Counted from the stretch's first letter, positions 34,249-43,340 are shown. The stretch is 64,000 bases of DNA from Luteolibacter yonseiensis (GCF_016595465.1 NZ_JAENIK010000012.1:186001-250000), one strand, 5' to 3'. Numbers and translations are program-made. The notes: generated from the sequence alone by a model not told the origin.

Positions 34249-34662
34249 ATGGGCATGGCATTTGAACTCAACGCCCGGCTGGCGGCAGGTGGTTTTGAAA
34301 TCGGGCGGATCGGCGGCTGCCGGTTGTCCCTGAAGAACAACGCGATCTTTCCATGGTTCCTGTTGATTCCCGAAGTGGAGGTGGAAGACCCGCATGAACT
34401 GCCGGTGGAGCAATATCACACGGTGATGGAGGCCCAGCGGCGGGTGTGCCAGTTCGTCAGCGCTTATTTCAAACCTGAGAAACTCAACACCGCGCACATC
34501 GGCAACCAGGTGCGGCAGATGCACATCCACATCGTGGGACGCAGCACGGGAGATCCGGCGTGGCCGGGAACGGTGTGGGCGTTCGAGGGGAAAAAAGCAT
34601 ACACACCTGAGGAGGTGGAGGAAATTTCAAAAGCCGCCCGTGGGTTTCTCGGATTGGAATGA
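34249..34662 (+). CDS. HIT-family protein
   Basis: 137 aa from ATG 34249 (34255 is an alternative). A histidine-triad nucleotide hydrolase/transferase domain: NNAIFPWFLLIPEVE near the N-terminus and HIGNQVRQMHIHIVGR containing the triad. The first triad position is Gln (Q-M-H-I-H) while the central, catalytic His and the last His are kept, a pattern normal for one bacterial HIT subgroup. The C-terminal AWPGTVWAFEGKKAYTPEEVEEI is typical of it. The natural substrate is unknown. Divergent from the PVC dehydrogenase; its stop overlaps the open frame before the DUF1080 gene. Confidence 0.85.
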   Translation: MGMAFELNARLAAGGFEIGRIGGCRLSLKNNAIFPWFLLIPEVEVEDPHELPVEQYHTVMEAQRRVCQFVSAYFKPEKLNTAHIGNQVRQMHIHIVGRSTGDPAWPGTVWAFEGKKAYTPEEVEEISKAARGFLGLE

Positions 34663-34706
34663 TTTTCTCCGCAAGGTTTTCCCGTCCGTGGCGTAACATG
34701 CTCCAC

Positions 34707-35381
34707 ATGAAACCCATCATCACCGTTCTTTTCGCCTCCGCCGCCATCGCCTGCGCCGGTCCGGTTTCGCTTTTCAACGGCAAGGATCTCACCGGCTGGA
34801 CGGCGGATGTCCCGGCCGCCGACAAGGACGCCGGCATTTCCCCGAGCTTCATCGTAAGGGATGGTCTGCTCGTCAGCATGGGAAAGCCGGAAGGACATCT
34901 GGTTTCAAACGAGACCTATTCCGACTACACGCTCACGGTGGAATACCGCTTCCCGAAAAAAGGCGGAAACTGCGGCGTGCTGGTCCACTCATCCACACCA
35001 CGCGCGCTTTACGGGATGTTCCCCAAATCCATCGAAGTGCAGATGATGCATGAGAACGCCGGGGATTTCTGGTGCATCCAGGAAAACATCGAGGTTCCGG
35101 ACATGGAGAAAAGGCGTCCGCACAAGGATGGGCAGAAGTTCGGAGGTGGGCCGGATGACGCGCGGAACATCAAGAACCTGACCGATGGCTCCGAAAAACC
35201 GCTTGGCGAGTGGAACACCATGACCATCCAATGCAAGGGCAAGGAGATCATCGTCCACGTGAACGGCACGCTGGTGAACCACGGGACCAACTGCACCGCG
35301 GGCTCCGGAAAAATCGCCCTTCAGGCGGAAGGCACGGAAGTGGAGTTCCGGAAGGTGGAGATGGTGAAGGACGCCGGATGA
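34707..35381 (+). CDS. Secreted DUF1080 (3-keto-disaccharide hydrolase family) protein
   Basis: 224 aa from ATG 34707 with a signal peptide (MKPIITVLFASAAIACA). The DUF1080 lectin-like sandwich begins at VSLFNGKDLTGWTAD and continues through FIVRDGLLVSMGKPEGHLVSNETYSDYTLTVEYRFP, GGNCGVLVH, IEVQMMHENAGDFW and the ending WNTMTIQCKGKEIIVHVNGTLVNHGTNC. The domain family is annotated as 3-keto-disaccharide hydrolase; which sugar this copy acts on cannot be read. One of three DUF1080 genes in the window (also 42037 and 62922), all with signal peptides. Confidence 0.88.
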   Translation: MKPIITVLFASAAIACAGPVSLFNGKDLTGWTADVPAADKDAGISPSFIVRDGLLVSMGKPEGHLVSNETYSDYTLTVEYRFPKKGGNCGVLVHSSTPRALYGMFPKSIEVQMMHENAGDFWCIQENIEVPDMEKRRPHKDGQKFGGGPDDARNIKNLTDGSEKPLGEWNTMTIQCKGKEIIVHVNGTLVNHGTNCTAGSGKIALQAEGTEVEFRKVEMVKDAG

Positions 35382-35444
35382 TTTGCGGGAGAGGCCGTTT
35401 CGCCATAACCGCGTTGTCGGCTGAAGAGCCGGGTGCTCCCGTTC

Positions 35445-35507
35445 GTAGTCCAGCCCTTCAGGGCGTCTTTCGGGGGCCTCGGAGGACGCCCTGAAGGGCT
35501 GGACTAC
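35445..35507. repeat. Long perfect palindrome, REP-like
   Basis: Arms at 35445-35467 and 35485-35507 are perfect 23-bp reverse complements around a 17-base spacer. It lies in the 208-bp gap after the convergent DUF1080 and metalloprotease stops (35381 and 35590). No T-run follows on either strand, so it looks more like a dispersed REP/RAYT-type element than a simple terminator. No second copy is in this window. Confidence 0.65.
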
Positions 35508-35589
35508 ATGCGAAGAACTCCACGTTGATCATACGCCATGGGAGAGTGGGCTGGCATAGGACCTCCGACCCGCTTCGGCGACATGTTTT

Positions 35590-38500
35590 TTACGGAGTGA
35601 ACGGGATGGTCACCCTGAGCCGGGCGAATTTTTTCGGAGCGCCATCGGCAGGGATGACGACGGTGATGTCATCAGGATCCGTGCCGTTTTCCACGACGGT
35701 GAGAGGCGGGCCGTTGACGGCGTCTCTCATGATGGGGATGGACGCCCATGGTGGTTCGATGGAGGAGGAACTTTCCACGGCGATGGCATAATCCTTCGCG
35801 GCGTCCGCCCGTTTGAAACGGACGATGAGGTTGCCCGAGCCGTCCACGGTGGTGGCGACGGGGGATGCCGAGGTGCTGGCAACGGGCGAGGTGCCGGTGA
35901 CGAACTCGACGGCATTCGCGATGCCGTCGTGGTCAGGGTCCGCATCCGGAGCGCGGTCGGCACCGCTCAGGGAAGGGTAGGCGTCATACCATGCTTGATA
36001 AGGGGAAAGCGGGGTGGCGTTCGCTTGATTAGAGGTATTGCTCTCGCCATCGCCATTCGTGGCGGTGATGACGTAATAGTAGGCGGTGCCGATGGTGACA
36101 GCGGTATCCAGATAGCTGGTCGTGGAAAGGGTGGTAAGCGTGGTGTAGGGGCCGCCGGAGAGGGTGCCGCGTTTCACGATGTAGCTGGTGGCTCCGCTGA
36201 CAGGAGTCCAGCTCAGGTTGACCCGGGCATTTCCCGCGGTGGCGGTGAGTCCCGTCGGTGCGGCGGGAACGGGTGCCAGCGGGGTGGCGGTGGCTTGGGC
36301 GGAACCGCCCGTCTCCGCTCCGCCTTTCAATGCGGTCACGACGTAATGATAAGCGGTGCCGTTGGTGAGGCCGGTGTCGGTGTGACTCGGCGTGGTGACG
36401 GTGGCCACGGTGGTGTAGGGACCGCCCGAGGTCGTGGAGCGTTTCACATTGTAACCCGTGGCACCACTGGCGGCGTTCCAACCGAGTGCGACCTGGGAAT
36501 TTCCACGCGTCGCGACAAGATTGGCTGGCGGGGCGACGCTGGTGAGGACGATATTGTCGAGGAACACGGTGTTGTCTCCGCCTGCGAGATTGGTGCCGAC
36601 GAACGACAGCGTGTGGATGGCGGCGGTGGCGGGAAAGGTGGCCGTCACCGTGGTGAAACTGGTGGAGCCGGGGACGTGGCTCTGGATCACGTTGCCATCG
36701 ATGGCGACATCCCAGGATTCGCCGCCGTGCTGGGCCTCGCCCGAACGCTGGGCGGCCCTGTAGGTGAACGTGTAGACATTGCCGGGGACAAAACCGCCGA
36801 GGGTTTGGGAGATTTCCCCGTAGCCTTGGACGAAGGCGGCCTGCGTGCCGGCGGGCGACGCCGGGTTGCCGAATCCGCTGCCGTTCGCGACGATGCCGGA
36901 GCCGTTGCCGGGACTGCCGCCGAAGGTCCAGCGGGCGTCGGCGGGGTTGTAGCGGTAGTTGTTCGCGCCGATCGACGGGGTTTCGAAACTGAAATTGCGA
37001 TCGGTGTTCAGGATGGCGATGCGGGCGGCGCCGGAGTCGGCGCTGCTGCCGTTGTTGAAAAGCACCCGGGCGAAGACGGTGTGCCAGCCGGGGCCGGGGT
37101 TCGACCAGGCGAAGGTGTAGGGCGCGGTGGTGTCGGAACCGAGCAGGGTGGTGTTGTCCGCGTAGAATTCGACGCCGCTGACGAGGTTGCCCTTCGCGGT
37201 GACGCTTGCCGCGAGATTGACGGTTGCGGTGTTGGCAAACGAGGTATCGGTCGCCGGACTGGTCAGTGCGATGACGGGCGCGGCGGGCAGGGGCGGGGAG
37301 GAGAGCGTGACGTTGTCGATGAACACCGTGTTGTCGCCACCGTTGAGATTGGTGCCCGCAAAGGCGATGTTCTGGGTGGTCGCGGTGGCGGTGAAGGTCG
37401 CGGAGCAGGGAGTGTAACCCGTGCTGCCGGGGCTGTAGGATTGGATCACGGCGTTGTTCACCTTCACGTTCCATGTCTGGCCACCCTGTTGGCTCGCACC
37501 ACCTCTTTGCGCGGCGGAGAAGTTCAGCGTGTAGGTTTTTCCGACAGTGAATCCGGATACTGTCTGGGAAATGCTGCCGAGTGCCTGGACGATTCCGGCC
37601 TGCGTGCCGAGCGGGGCGTCCGCATTGTTGAAGGCGCTGCCATTTCCCGCGATGCCCGAGCCGCTGTTGCCACTCTGCGCGCTGAAGATCCATGTGGCTC
37701 CGGACGGGTTGTAGCGGTAACTGCCGCCGCCCGTGCCGATGTTCGGAGTTTCGAAACTGAAATTCGGAATCGCGGGCGTGGCGGTGGAGATCCGCACGGC
37801 ATCGATGAAGACGGTGTTATCGCCTCCGTTGGTGTTGGTTCCGGCGAAGGACACGGTGTGATAGGTGGCTGTGGCGGTGAAGGTGGCCGTGTAGGTGGCA
37901 TAGCTGGTGCCACCGGGAGCGTTGGTCTGGATGACGTTGCCATCGACGGCGAGATTCCACGTCTGCCCGCCGTTCTGCGCGCTGCCGGAGCGTTGGGCGG
38001 CGTAGTAGCTGATGATGTAGCTGGTGCCGGGAACGAATCCGGAGAGCGTCTGCGTGAAGGTGCTGATGCCTTGGACAAACGCCGCCTGCGAACCGTCGGG
38101 TGCGTTGGGATTTCCGAAAGCACTGCCATTGGCAAGGATGCCCGAACCGTTTCCTGAAACGCCGCTGAAAGTCCAGACACCGCCGGATGGATTGTAGGAA
38201 TGTCCGTTGATCCTGGGGTTTTCAAAGCTGAATCCGGCGATGGCGTTCGCCGGGGTGCTGGCTTCGGCGGAGTTCGCGCTCTGGCCATTCGCATTCACGG
38301 CGGCGACGACGTAATAATAGGTGACGCCGTGGGTCAGTCCGCTGTCGCTGAAGGTGAAGTTGGTGGTGGTGCCGACGGTGGTGTAGGGGCCGCCGGGAGT
38401 GGTGGCGCGTTTGATGGTGAAGCCGGTGGCTTCTGGTCCGCCCGCCCACGAGAGTTTGATCCGGAGGCCGGTGTCCGGCGCTGCGGTCAGGCCGGTGGGC

Positions 38501-40572
38501 ACGGGGGGGAAGAATTTCAGCACATCGATGAGGACCCGGCGTTTGGTTTCATTGTAGGCGGAGTCGTTCGTGTTCGTGATGTTTACAAAAATCTCGAACT
38601 GCACGGCATAGCGGCTGAAGTCTGCCGCGAGCGCGTAGTAGTCGAGCAGCGTGTTGTCCGCGACGCGGATGACACCGGTGTTGTCGATGGTGAAGGTCGC
38701 CCCGGTATTGCCGCCGGTGATCGTGTAAACGAGCGGGCTGGAGTTCGGATTCGTCGCGGGCACGGTGCCGACGGTGGTGTCGTTCGGGGCGTGTTCCCGC
38801 ACGCTCAGCCGGGTGGGTTTCCGCGCGCCCGCCACACTGCCGGAAATGGAGTAGTAGCCGAGGCTGGCGTAGTTCGAAAATCCATTGGTCAGGGGATCGT
38901 TCTTGCCAGCGCCGGTGACGCGGAAGGTGTAGGTGCCTGCGGCGAGGGTGGTGGTGATGGTGGATGAAATGGAACCCTGAGCGTCCGCCGTGTTGATGAC
39001 GACGTTGCCGGCATTCACGAGCGTGGCCTTGGTGGCAAGGTTCGCCCAATCGCCGACGGGACTGGCGGTCAGGGTCACCGCGCCGCCGGTGGTGGTGAAT
39101 TGGAAGGCATCCGTGTCGCCGGTCCGTTCGATGACGCCTTGGGCGGTGACATTGTTGTTGGTGGAGGAAACGTCGAGATAACGTGAGGTTGCGAGATTGT
39201 CTCCGGTGTCGTCGGTGCGGTAGCCGACGTTGTTGTTCGCGGTGGTGACGGTGAGCAGCTCGTCCTGATGCTCGTAGGCGTATTGGAATTCACCTTTGGC
39301 CCATGCCGTCACCGGCTGGTAGTAGCCCACGCCCATGATGGGTGCCCAGCCGGTCTCACCCGATCCCTGGCCGCCGTAGTATTCCTCGCGGTCCGTACCC
39401 GGATCGCCGTTGGGTTTCGGAAGGTCCCTCCCCTGGTGGCCGAGGCCGAGCGTGTGGCCCGACTCATGTGAGCCGACTTCCGCAGCGGCCTTTCCCGCAT
39501 AGTAGGCCGCCCAGCAGACGGTGTCGTTGCCCCAGTTCCATGATCCGAAATAAGCCACCCCGGCACCTGTCACGGGATTCGGACCGAAGCAGCATCGCTG
39601 GCGGCTCGCGGCGGGCGCGGCTTCGAATACCTTGATGTCGGTGGTGACGTTGATGTTGAACGGCATGAAATCCTCCGCGACGCGCTTCCAGACTTCCTTG
39701 ATGCCGGCGTTGTCGATGTTCGGCCGCGAATAGGTGACGCCACCCCAGCTCGATGTGTAGCCGCCCGCGAAATCCAAGTATAACACGGCGGGCGACCCGG
39801 GATAGCTTTGCAGGGAGACGATGTTCTCGCTGTAACTCGGCACATGGTCCCGCACCGCATCCGGACGCAGCGGCACGATGTTTTCCTCTTCCGCCGCAGA
39901 GGCTTTCACATGATCGTGACCGGCATGTTCGTCCTCCATCCCGATGCAGACGACCTCGTCGAGCTGACGCAGCCACAACTCGGGCGCCCCGTCATTTCCC
40001 GTCGGTTCGACGCGGTAGGCGGTCTTGCTTTCGGGGAACTCCATGACGGCCACGGCTTTGCCCGCTTTCCCGCCTTCCGGTGGATTCAGGATGAAAAACT
40101 TCCCGGTCTCCGGTGTGTCGAGAGTGCCGGAAACGTAGTTCACCCGGCCGTCCGCGATCTGGATGATCCTCACCACGCCGCGTGCGATCACACCCTCGGT
40201 CAGCTCGAACTCCACGGGGGAGCCATCTTTCGACTGCTTGAAACTCTGGAGAAACTCCGGGTCCCACGGGCGCTTGGATTTCCCCGGTCCTTGCAACCCC
40301 GCCGCGTAGGGATTGGTCCGGATGTCCATTTCCCGCGAGTGGGATCCGGGCGCGTTCGCCGCCGGGGAGGAAGCTGTCGCGGCGGCCCCATCGTCGGCAG
40401 CGGCAAACGGAGCCACAGCCTCGTCTTCGATCTTTTGGGGAGTCTCAGCGATGGAGGCCTCCGGTGTGACATCCGCAGGCGCATCCTGATGGCGGAAAAC
40501 CATGCCGCCGATCATCGCCAACAGCAGGATGAGTCCGACCGGAATGAGGTATTTTAAAGATGAGGTTTTCAA
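35590..40572 (-). CDS. Giant secreted metzincin-like metalloprotease with tandem beta repeats
   Basis: 1660 aa with an N-terminal membrane anchor/signal (LIPVGLILLLAMIGGMVF). After a propeptide-like region comes a metalloprotease domain with HESGHTLGLGH at 369-379 (HExxHxxGxxH) and a likely Met-turn APIMGVGYY. Next come a pre-peptidase/cadherin-like region, a fibronectin type III domain at about 690-775, and three homologous units of about 150 aa at roughly 781-928, 937-1091 and 1194-1346. Each unit opens FSFE(N/T)P and ends (T)VF(I/L)D. Two more FN3 domains and a C-terminal DPDHDGIANAVEF calcium-type motif finish the chain. Likely degrades protein substrates outside the cell. Confidence 0.85.
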   Translation of the reverse strand: MKTSSLKYLIPVGLILLLAMIGGMVFRHQDAPADVTPEASIAETPQKIEDEAVAPFAAADDGAAATASSPAANAPGSHSREMDIRTNPYAAGLQGPGKSKRPWDPEFLQSFKQSKDGSPVEFELTEGVIARGVVRIIQIADGRVNYVSGTLDTPETGKFFILNPPEGGKAGKAVAVMEFPESKTAYRVEPTGNDGAPELWLRQLDEVVCIGMEDEHAGHDHVKASAAEEENIVPLRPDAVRDHVPSYSENIVSLQSYPGSPAVLYLDFAGGYTSSWGGVTYSRPNIDNAGIKEVWKRVAEDFMPFNINVTTDIKVFEAAPAASRQRCCFGPNPVTGAGVAYFGSWNWGNDTVCWAAYYAGKAAAEVGSHESGHTLGLGHQGRDLPKPNGDPGTDREEYYGGQGSGETGWAPIMGVGYYQPVTAWAKGEFQYAYEHQDELLTVTTANNNVGYRTDDTGDNLATSRYLDVSSTNNNVTAQGVIERTGDTDAFQFTTTGGAVTLTASPVGDWANLATKATLVNAGNVVINTADAQGSISSTITTTLAAGTYTFRVTGAGKNDPLTNGFSNYASLGYYSISGSVAGARKPTRLSVREHAPNDTTVGTVPATNPNSSPLVYTITGGNTGATFTIDNTGVIRVADNTLLDYYALAADFSRYAVQFEIFVNITNTNDSAYNETKRRVLIDVLKFFPPVPTGLTAAPDTGLRIKLSWAGGPEATGFTIKRATTPGGPYTTVGTTTNFTFSDSGLTHGVTYYYVVAAVNANGQSANSAEASTPANAIAGFSFENPRINGHSYNPSGGVWTFSGVSGNGSGILANGSAFGNPNAPDGSQAAFVQGISTFTQTLSGFVPGTSYIISYYAAQRSGSAQNGGQTWNLAVDGNVIQTNAPGGTSYATYTATFTATATYHTVSFAGTNTNGGDNTVFIDAVRISTATPAIPNFSFETPNIGTGGGSYRYNPSGATWIFSAQSGNSGSGIAGNGSAFNNADAPLGTQAGIVQALGSISQTVSGFTVGKTYTLNFSAAQRGGASQQGGQTWNVKVNNAVIQSYSPGSTGYTPCSATFTATATTQNIAFAGTNLNGGDNTVFIDNVTLSSPPLPAAPVIALTSPATDTSFANTATVNLAASVTAKGNLVSGVEFYADNTTLLGSDTTAPYTFAWSNPGPGWHTVFARVLFNNGSSADSGAARIAILNTDRNFSFETPSIGANNYRYNPADARWTFGGSPGNGSGIVANGSGFGNPASPAGTQAAFVQGYGEISQTLGGFVPGNVYTFTYRAAQRSGEAQHGGESWDVAIDGNVIQSHVPGSTSFTTVTATFPATAAIHTLSFVGTNLAGGDNTVFLDNIVLTSVAPPANLVATRGNSQVALGWNAASGATGYNVKRSTTSGGPYTTVATVTTPSHTDTGLTNGTAYHYVVTALKGGAETGGSAQATATPLAPVPAAPTGLTATAGNARVNLSWTPVSGATSYIVKRGTLSGGPYTTLTTLSTTSYLDTAVTIGTAYYYVITATNGDGESNTSNQANATPLSPYQAWYDAYPSLSGADRAPDADPDHDGIANAVEFVTGTSPVASTSASPVATTVDGSGNLIVRFKRADAAKDYAIAVESSSSIEPPWASIPIMRDAVNGPPLTVVENGTDPDDITVVIPADGAPKKFARLRVTIPFTP
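36537..38232 (-). repeat. Three internal homologous units in the metalloprotease gene
   Basis: Approximate unit spans on the plus axis: 37788-38232, 37302-37763 and 36537-36992. Shared landmarks in each are FSFE(N/T)P near the start, RYNP or SYNP, W(T/I)F, GNGS, QAAFVQG or QAGIVQA, YxAAQRSG or similar, QxW(N/D)(L/V), GNVIQ or NAVIQ, and NGGDNTVF(I/L)D (third copy LAGGDNTVFLD). An FN3 domain separates earlier sequence from unit 1, and a shorter beta domain (YADNTTLLGSDTTAPYTFAW) sits between units 2 and 3. Confidence 0.8.
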
Positions 40573-41039
40573 GGGATGAAGGGATGGGTGAGCACTGGCG
40601 ACAGATTTTCAGCACCGCAGACAACGGGGTCTCAGGTGATGCGGGGATTTTCCGAATATGGGTTTCACAAACCACCGGCACGAACCGGTCCATGGTCTAT
40701 TGGACGCACTGTGCTTGATACCAAGTCACCTGATCCAGAACCATCAGCCTCCTATTTTATGTGGGAGGAGTGTGGGATGAACAATGGAAGTCACCCGATA
40801 AGGAAACCATCATATCGACCGCAACCCGGTGGATTGAACACGGGCAGGGTCTTGGACTGCGGCAGCTTGCTGCCGCTTTTCGTCGCCAGCTTGCTGGCAT
40901 GGCGAAGCCCCGGTGGCTCCGGCAAACTGCTTGCAAGGGCAAGCATTGACCCAAGACAATTTGGGTCAAATTCCCTACGGTGAAGAGCTGGACCTTTCTT
41001 CCGCCATTCCTTCCGGCGGTGACAGCCGGAGGCGTATCC
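40573..41039. other. Intergenic region of 467 bp with REP-like sequence and no supported gene
   Basis: This gap lies upstream of the giant metalloprotease gene and downstream of the sugar isomerase gene, so it should hold the protease promoter. An ORF at 40576-40983 is not believed: its C-terminal half simply translates the palindromic repeat. Apart from the repeat block listed separately I see no gene or RNA. Confidence 0.6.
40859..40898. repeat. Pair of AGCTTGCT-centred palindromes, REP-like
   Basis: Two adjacent hairpins share the AGCTTGCT core: GCGGCAGC-TT-GCTGCCGC at 40859-40876 and GCCAGC-TT-GCTGGC at 40885-40898, the second flanked by further complementary bases. Related GCTTGC-bearing sequence continues to about 40945. 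The doublet arrangement is typical of REP/BIME elements. Confidence 0.6.
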
Positions 41040-41966
41040 TCAAGACCGTTCCGGAAACTCGCTCTTCCATCTTGCGAGGGCGGTCTTGATCTCCTCGGTT
41101 TGACGGGTGGGGCTGAGTTCCCAGATAAGCGGGCATCCGGCCGGGAAAAATTTCAACAGCGAGGCGTATTCCAGCGTCCCGCTATAGGGGGTGCGGTGGT
41201 CGCGCGCGGGCCATTGCACGTCATGCACGTGGCCGCCGATGATATGTGGCGAGATTTTCTCCAACCACTCGAGGTGATCGAGCAGGCCGAGGTTGTGCTT
41301 GAGCTGGACGTGGCCGAAGTCATGCCAGTAGCCTACCGCGGGGTGATCGGCGAAGTGGGCCTGCAGCGCGATCATCTCACGCTCGGTCGGCATATCCTCG
41401 AAGCGGGAGCGGGATTCGATGGCGAGCTTGATGCCGGCTTTCTCCGCCCGGTCGGCGATCTTGCCGAGGGAATCGATCGCACGTTGGTAATAGAGCGGGC
41501 CGATTTTTTCACGCTTCTTGACGAAGGCGAGCTTGTGCTTGATGTAGTCGGCGGTGTGTTGGCCGCCTTCCGACACGGTGGTGGTGAGCTTCTTGGTCCA
41601 CTGGGCTGGATTCATCGGCACGGAACCCATGTGGAGCACCAGGTATCGGGCCTCGAACCGTTCGGCAAGTTCCAGCGTGCGATAAGTCATGTCCATGGCC
41701 CGCTGGCGGTCATGGGGACGGTGCGAGGTGTATTCGTAGGCGTCCGGCGCGTCGATCATGACCTCCACGGGGGACGGGAAAAAGTTATGCACGCCCGAGC
41801 AGGTGAAGAGGCCTCGCTCATGCGCCTTCAGGATGCCCGGGAGTTTGGCGATGGTCATCCCGTGGGACAGCTCGATGTTGGTGAATCCGAGATCGATGAT
41901 TTCCTCAATCATCGACTCACCGTCGGTATGACGGTGGTTGTTCCAGCAGGTTGAGAAGGCAAGCAT
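41040..41966 (-). CDS. Sugar phosphate isomerase/epimerase (AP endonuclease 2-like TIM barrel)
   Basis: 308 aa, a metal-dependent TIM barrel of the xylose-isomerase-like superfamily. Strand-end motifs with likely metal ligands are visible in order: FTNIELSHG, YLVLHMGSV, LAIESRSRFED, VGYWHDFGHVQL, IIGGHVHDVQW and LIWELSP. No signal peptide, so cytoplasmic. It is 70 bp downstream of a DUF1080 gene on the same strand and could be cotranscribed; proteins of this type occur with DUF1080 and oxidoreductases in sugar pathways. The substrate cannot be assigned. Confidence 0.82.
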   Translation of the reverse strand: MLAFSTCWNNHRHTDGESMIEEIIDLGFTNIELSHGMTIAKLPGILKAHERGLFTCSGVHNFFPSPVEVMIDAPDAYEYTSHRPHDRQRAMDMTYRTLELAERFEARYLVLHMGSVPMNPAQWTKKLTTTVSEGGQHTADYIKHKLAFVKKREKIGPLYYQRAIDSLGKIADRAEKAGIKLAIESRSRFEDMPTEREMIALQAHFADHPAVGYWHDFGHVQLKHNLGLLDHLEWLEKISPHIIGGHVHDVQWPARDHRTPYSGTLEYASLLKFFPAGCPLIWELSPTRQTEEIKTALARWKSEFPERS

Positions 41967-42036
41967 GGGGAGATGTGAGAAAACCGGGCGGAAACATGCG
42001 GCTTGGCAGCTGTCTCCGCCCGATCTGAAGAGCGGA

Positions 42037-42756
42037 TCAGAGGGGGCGGATCTTGATGTTGCGGAAGGAAATGGAACCGTGGTCTCCCTGCAGGGCTACG
42101 AAGCCTTTGCCGGATTTCGCGAACAACGGCATCTTGCCGAACTTGCTCTTCGCGACGCGTTCCTTGAAGTCCTCGCCGTTCATGTTGTATTCGAAATATT
42201 TCACACCGTTGATCTCATGCACGCACTTCTCCGGTGTGATGGTGAGCTTCACGTGGTTCCACTCGCCGGCGGGCTTGGTGGCATCGAGGGGCTTGCCCGT
42301 CTTGGCGTCGATCTCCGGCTTGTAGAGGGCGTAGAGCCAGCCGCAGCGTTCCGGGTCCTTGGCCTTGGCATTGTCCTCAAGCTGGAATTCCGGTCCGGTC
42401 GCCCAGACCGCGCCACCTTCGTTGGTGACATGGAAGATGATCCCGCTGTTGCCGGCTTCGGAAATGTTGTAGTCCAGTTCCAGCACGAAGGCGGAGAACT
42501 CCTCGCTGGTCACGATGTCACCCGCGTCGTGCGGGTCCGCGCAGACGAGCGAGCCATCCTTGACGACCCAGCCGGGGCGGATGTCGGTCTTCTTGAAGTT
42601 GCTCCAGCCGGCGAGGCTCTTGCCGTCGAACAGGAGCTTCCAGCCGTCGGCCTTTTCCTTTTCGGACAACGTGTTGATCCCCGGGTCCCCGGGGGCGGCG
42701 AAGGCAAGGGCGGGAGCGAGCATGGTTGCGAGAATGAGGGATCGGATGGGTTTCAT
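42037..42756 (-). CDS. Secreted DUF1080 protein
   Basis: 239 aa from ATG 42756, with signal peptide MKPIRSLILATMLAPALAFA. The DUF1080 domain starts GWKLLFDGKSLAGWSNFKK and includes WVVKDGSLVCADPHDAGDIVTSEEFSAFVLELDYNI, EAGNSGIIFHV, TGPEFQLEDN, GEWNHVKLTITPEKCVHEINGVKYFEYNMNG and the closing GFVALQGDHGSISFRNIKIRPL. This is the canonical form of the family, more so than the 34707 copy. The frame extends upstream to 42948 but the terminator at 42830-42862 lies inside that extension, so 42756 is the start. Confidence 0.9.
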   Translation of the reverse strand: MKPIRSLILATMLAPALAFAAPGDPGINTLSEKEKADGWKLLFDGKSLAGWSNFKKTDIRPGWVVKDGSLVCADPHDAGDIVTSEEFSAFVLELDYNISEAGNSGIIFHVTNEGGAVWATGPEFQLEDNAKAKDPERCGWLYALYKPEIDAKTGKPLDATKPAGEWNHVKLTITPEKCVHEINGVKYFEYNMNGEDFKERVAKSKFGKMPLFAKSGKGFVALQGDHGSISFRNIKIRPL

Positions 42757-42829
42757 CACCGGAGATTTAAGCGCGCTGTCGGACGGATGCCAGCAGAACC
42801 ATTGGCTTTCCGGAAGTTTTCGAGAACAA

Positions 42830-42862
42830 AAAAAGGCCCCCTCGCAGAGGGAAGGGGCCTTT
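42830..42862 (-). terminator. Rho-independent terminator after the 42957 gene
   Basis: On the minus strand AAAGGCCCC (plus 42854-42862) pairs with GGGGCCTTT (plus 42832-42840), and the T-run continues beyond the stem (A-run in plus 42828-42834). It lies about 95 bp downstream of the hypothetical gene and 70 bp upstream of the DUF1080 start. Confidence 0.82.
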
Positions 42863-42956
42863 GATTTAAGTCGGAGCCATGATGGCATGTCCGGCTGAAG
42901 GTCTTGGGACGCCCGCTCCTCCTGCCTGAGGAAGAGCGGGGGTCGCAAGATGCGCT

Positions 42957-43340
42957 TCAGATCCGGAACTGCCAGAGGGCGTCCACTTCCTTGTCACGCC
43001 ATGCGGGACGGCGGGCCATGGGGTCCTGAAGCGTGCGGATCGCCTTGCGGCCGCCGGTGCTGAGGAAGCTCTCGCAGTCGATGGTGACGACGTCGAGGCC
43101 CATGTAGTAGGTGCCGTGCAGTGTGGTGACGGAGTCTTCTCCGAATGCTTCCGCGAGGTGGGCTTTCAGCAGGTCCGCCTCCTTCCTCCCTAGAAAAAGG
43201 AAGGCCGGGGTTTCTCCGTGATCGCATTTGGCGCGGATGATGTCTGATACCGCCTCGCCGTCCCAGGCGTCCGTGAAGGACAACTCGGACGGCACCATAC
43301 TGGTATCCGGGTAGTTGGTGTGGTGTTCTGTAATGTTCAT
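42957..43340 (-). CDS. Conserved-looking hypothetical protein
   Basis: 127 aa from ATG 43340 (MNITEHHTNYPDTSM). No signal peptide or membrane segment. An alpha/beta pattern is visible: AVSDIIRAKCDHGETPAFLFLGRKEADLLKAHLAEAFG followed by GTYYMGLDVVTIDCESFLS and a basic tail ending WRDKEVDALWQFRI. I do not recognise the family. The upstream frame to 43454 is rejected as non-coding. A clear terminator follows, which supports it being a real, separately expressed gene. Confidence 0.65.
   Translation of the reverse strand: MNITEHHTNYPDTSMVPSELSFTDAWDGEAVSDIIRAKCDHGETPAFLFLGRKEADLLKAHLAEAFGEDSVTTLHGTYYMGLDVVTIDCESFLSTGGRKAIRTLQDPMARRPAWRDKEVDALWQFRI

Noticed and set aside
34249-34662. Missing first histidine in the HIT triad as a sign of inactivation
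   Set aside because: Gln at this position is normal in a bacterial HIT subgroup and the catalytic central His is kept.
35929-38157. A 742-codon plus-strand frame opposite the metalloprotease gene
   Set aside because: Gly/Arg/Val-rich repetitive translation that mirrors the tandem repeats of the real minus-strand gene.
40576-40983. A 135-codon frame in the gap upstream of the metalloprotease gene
   Set aside because: Its C-terminal half is a translation of the REP-like palindromes (LDCGSLLPLFVASLLA), a common false gene type in such genomes.
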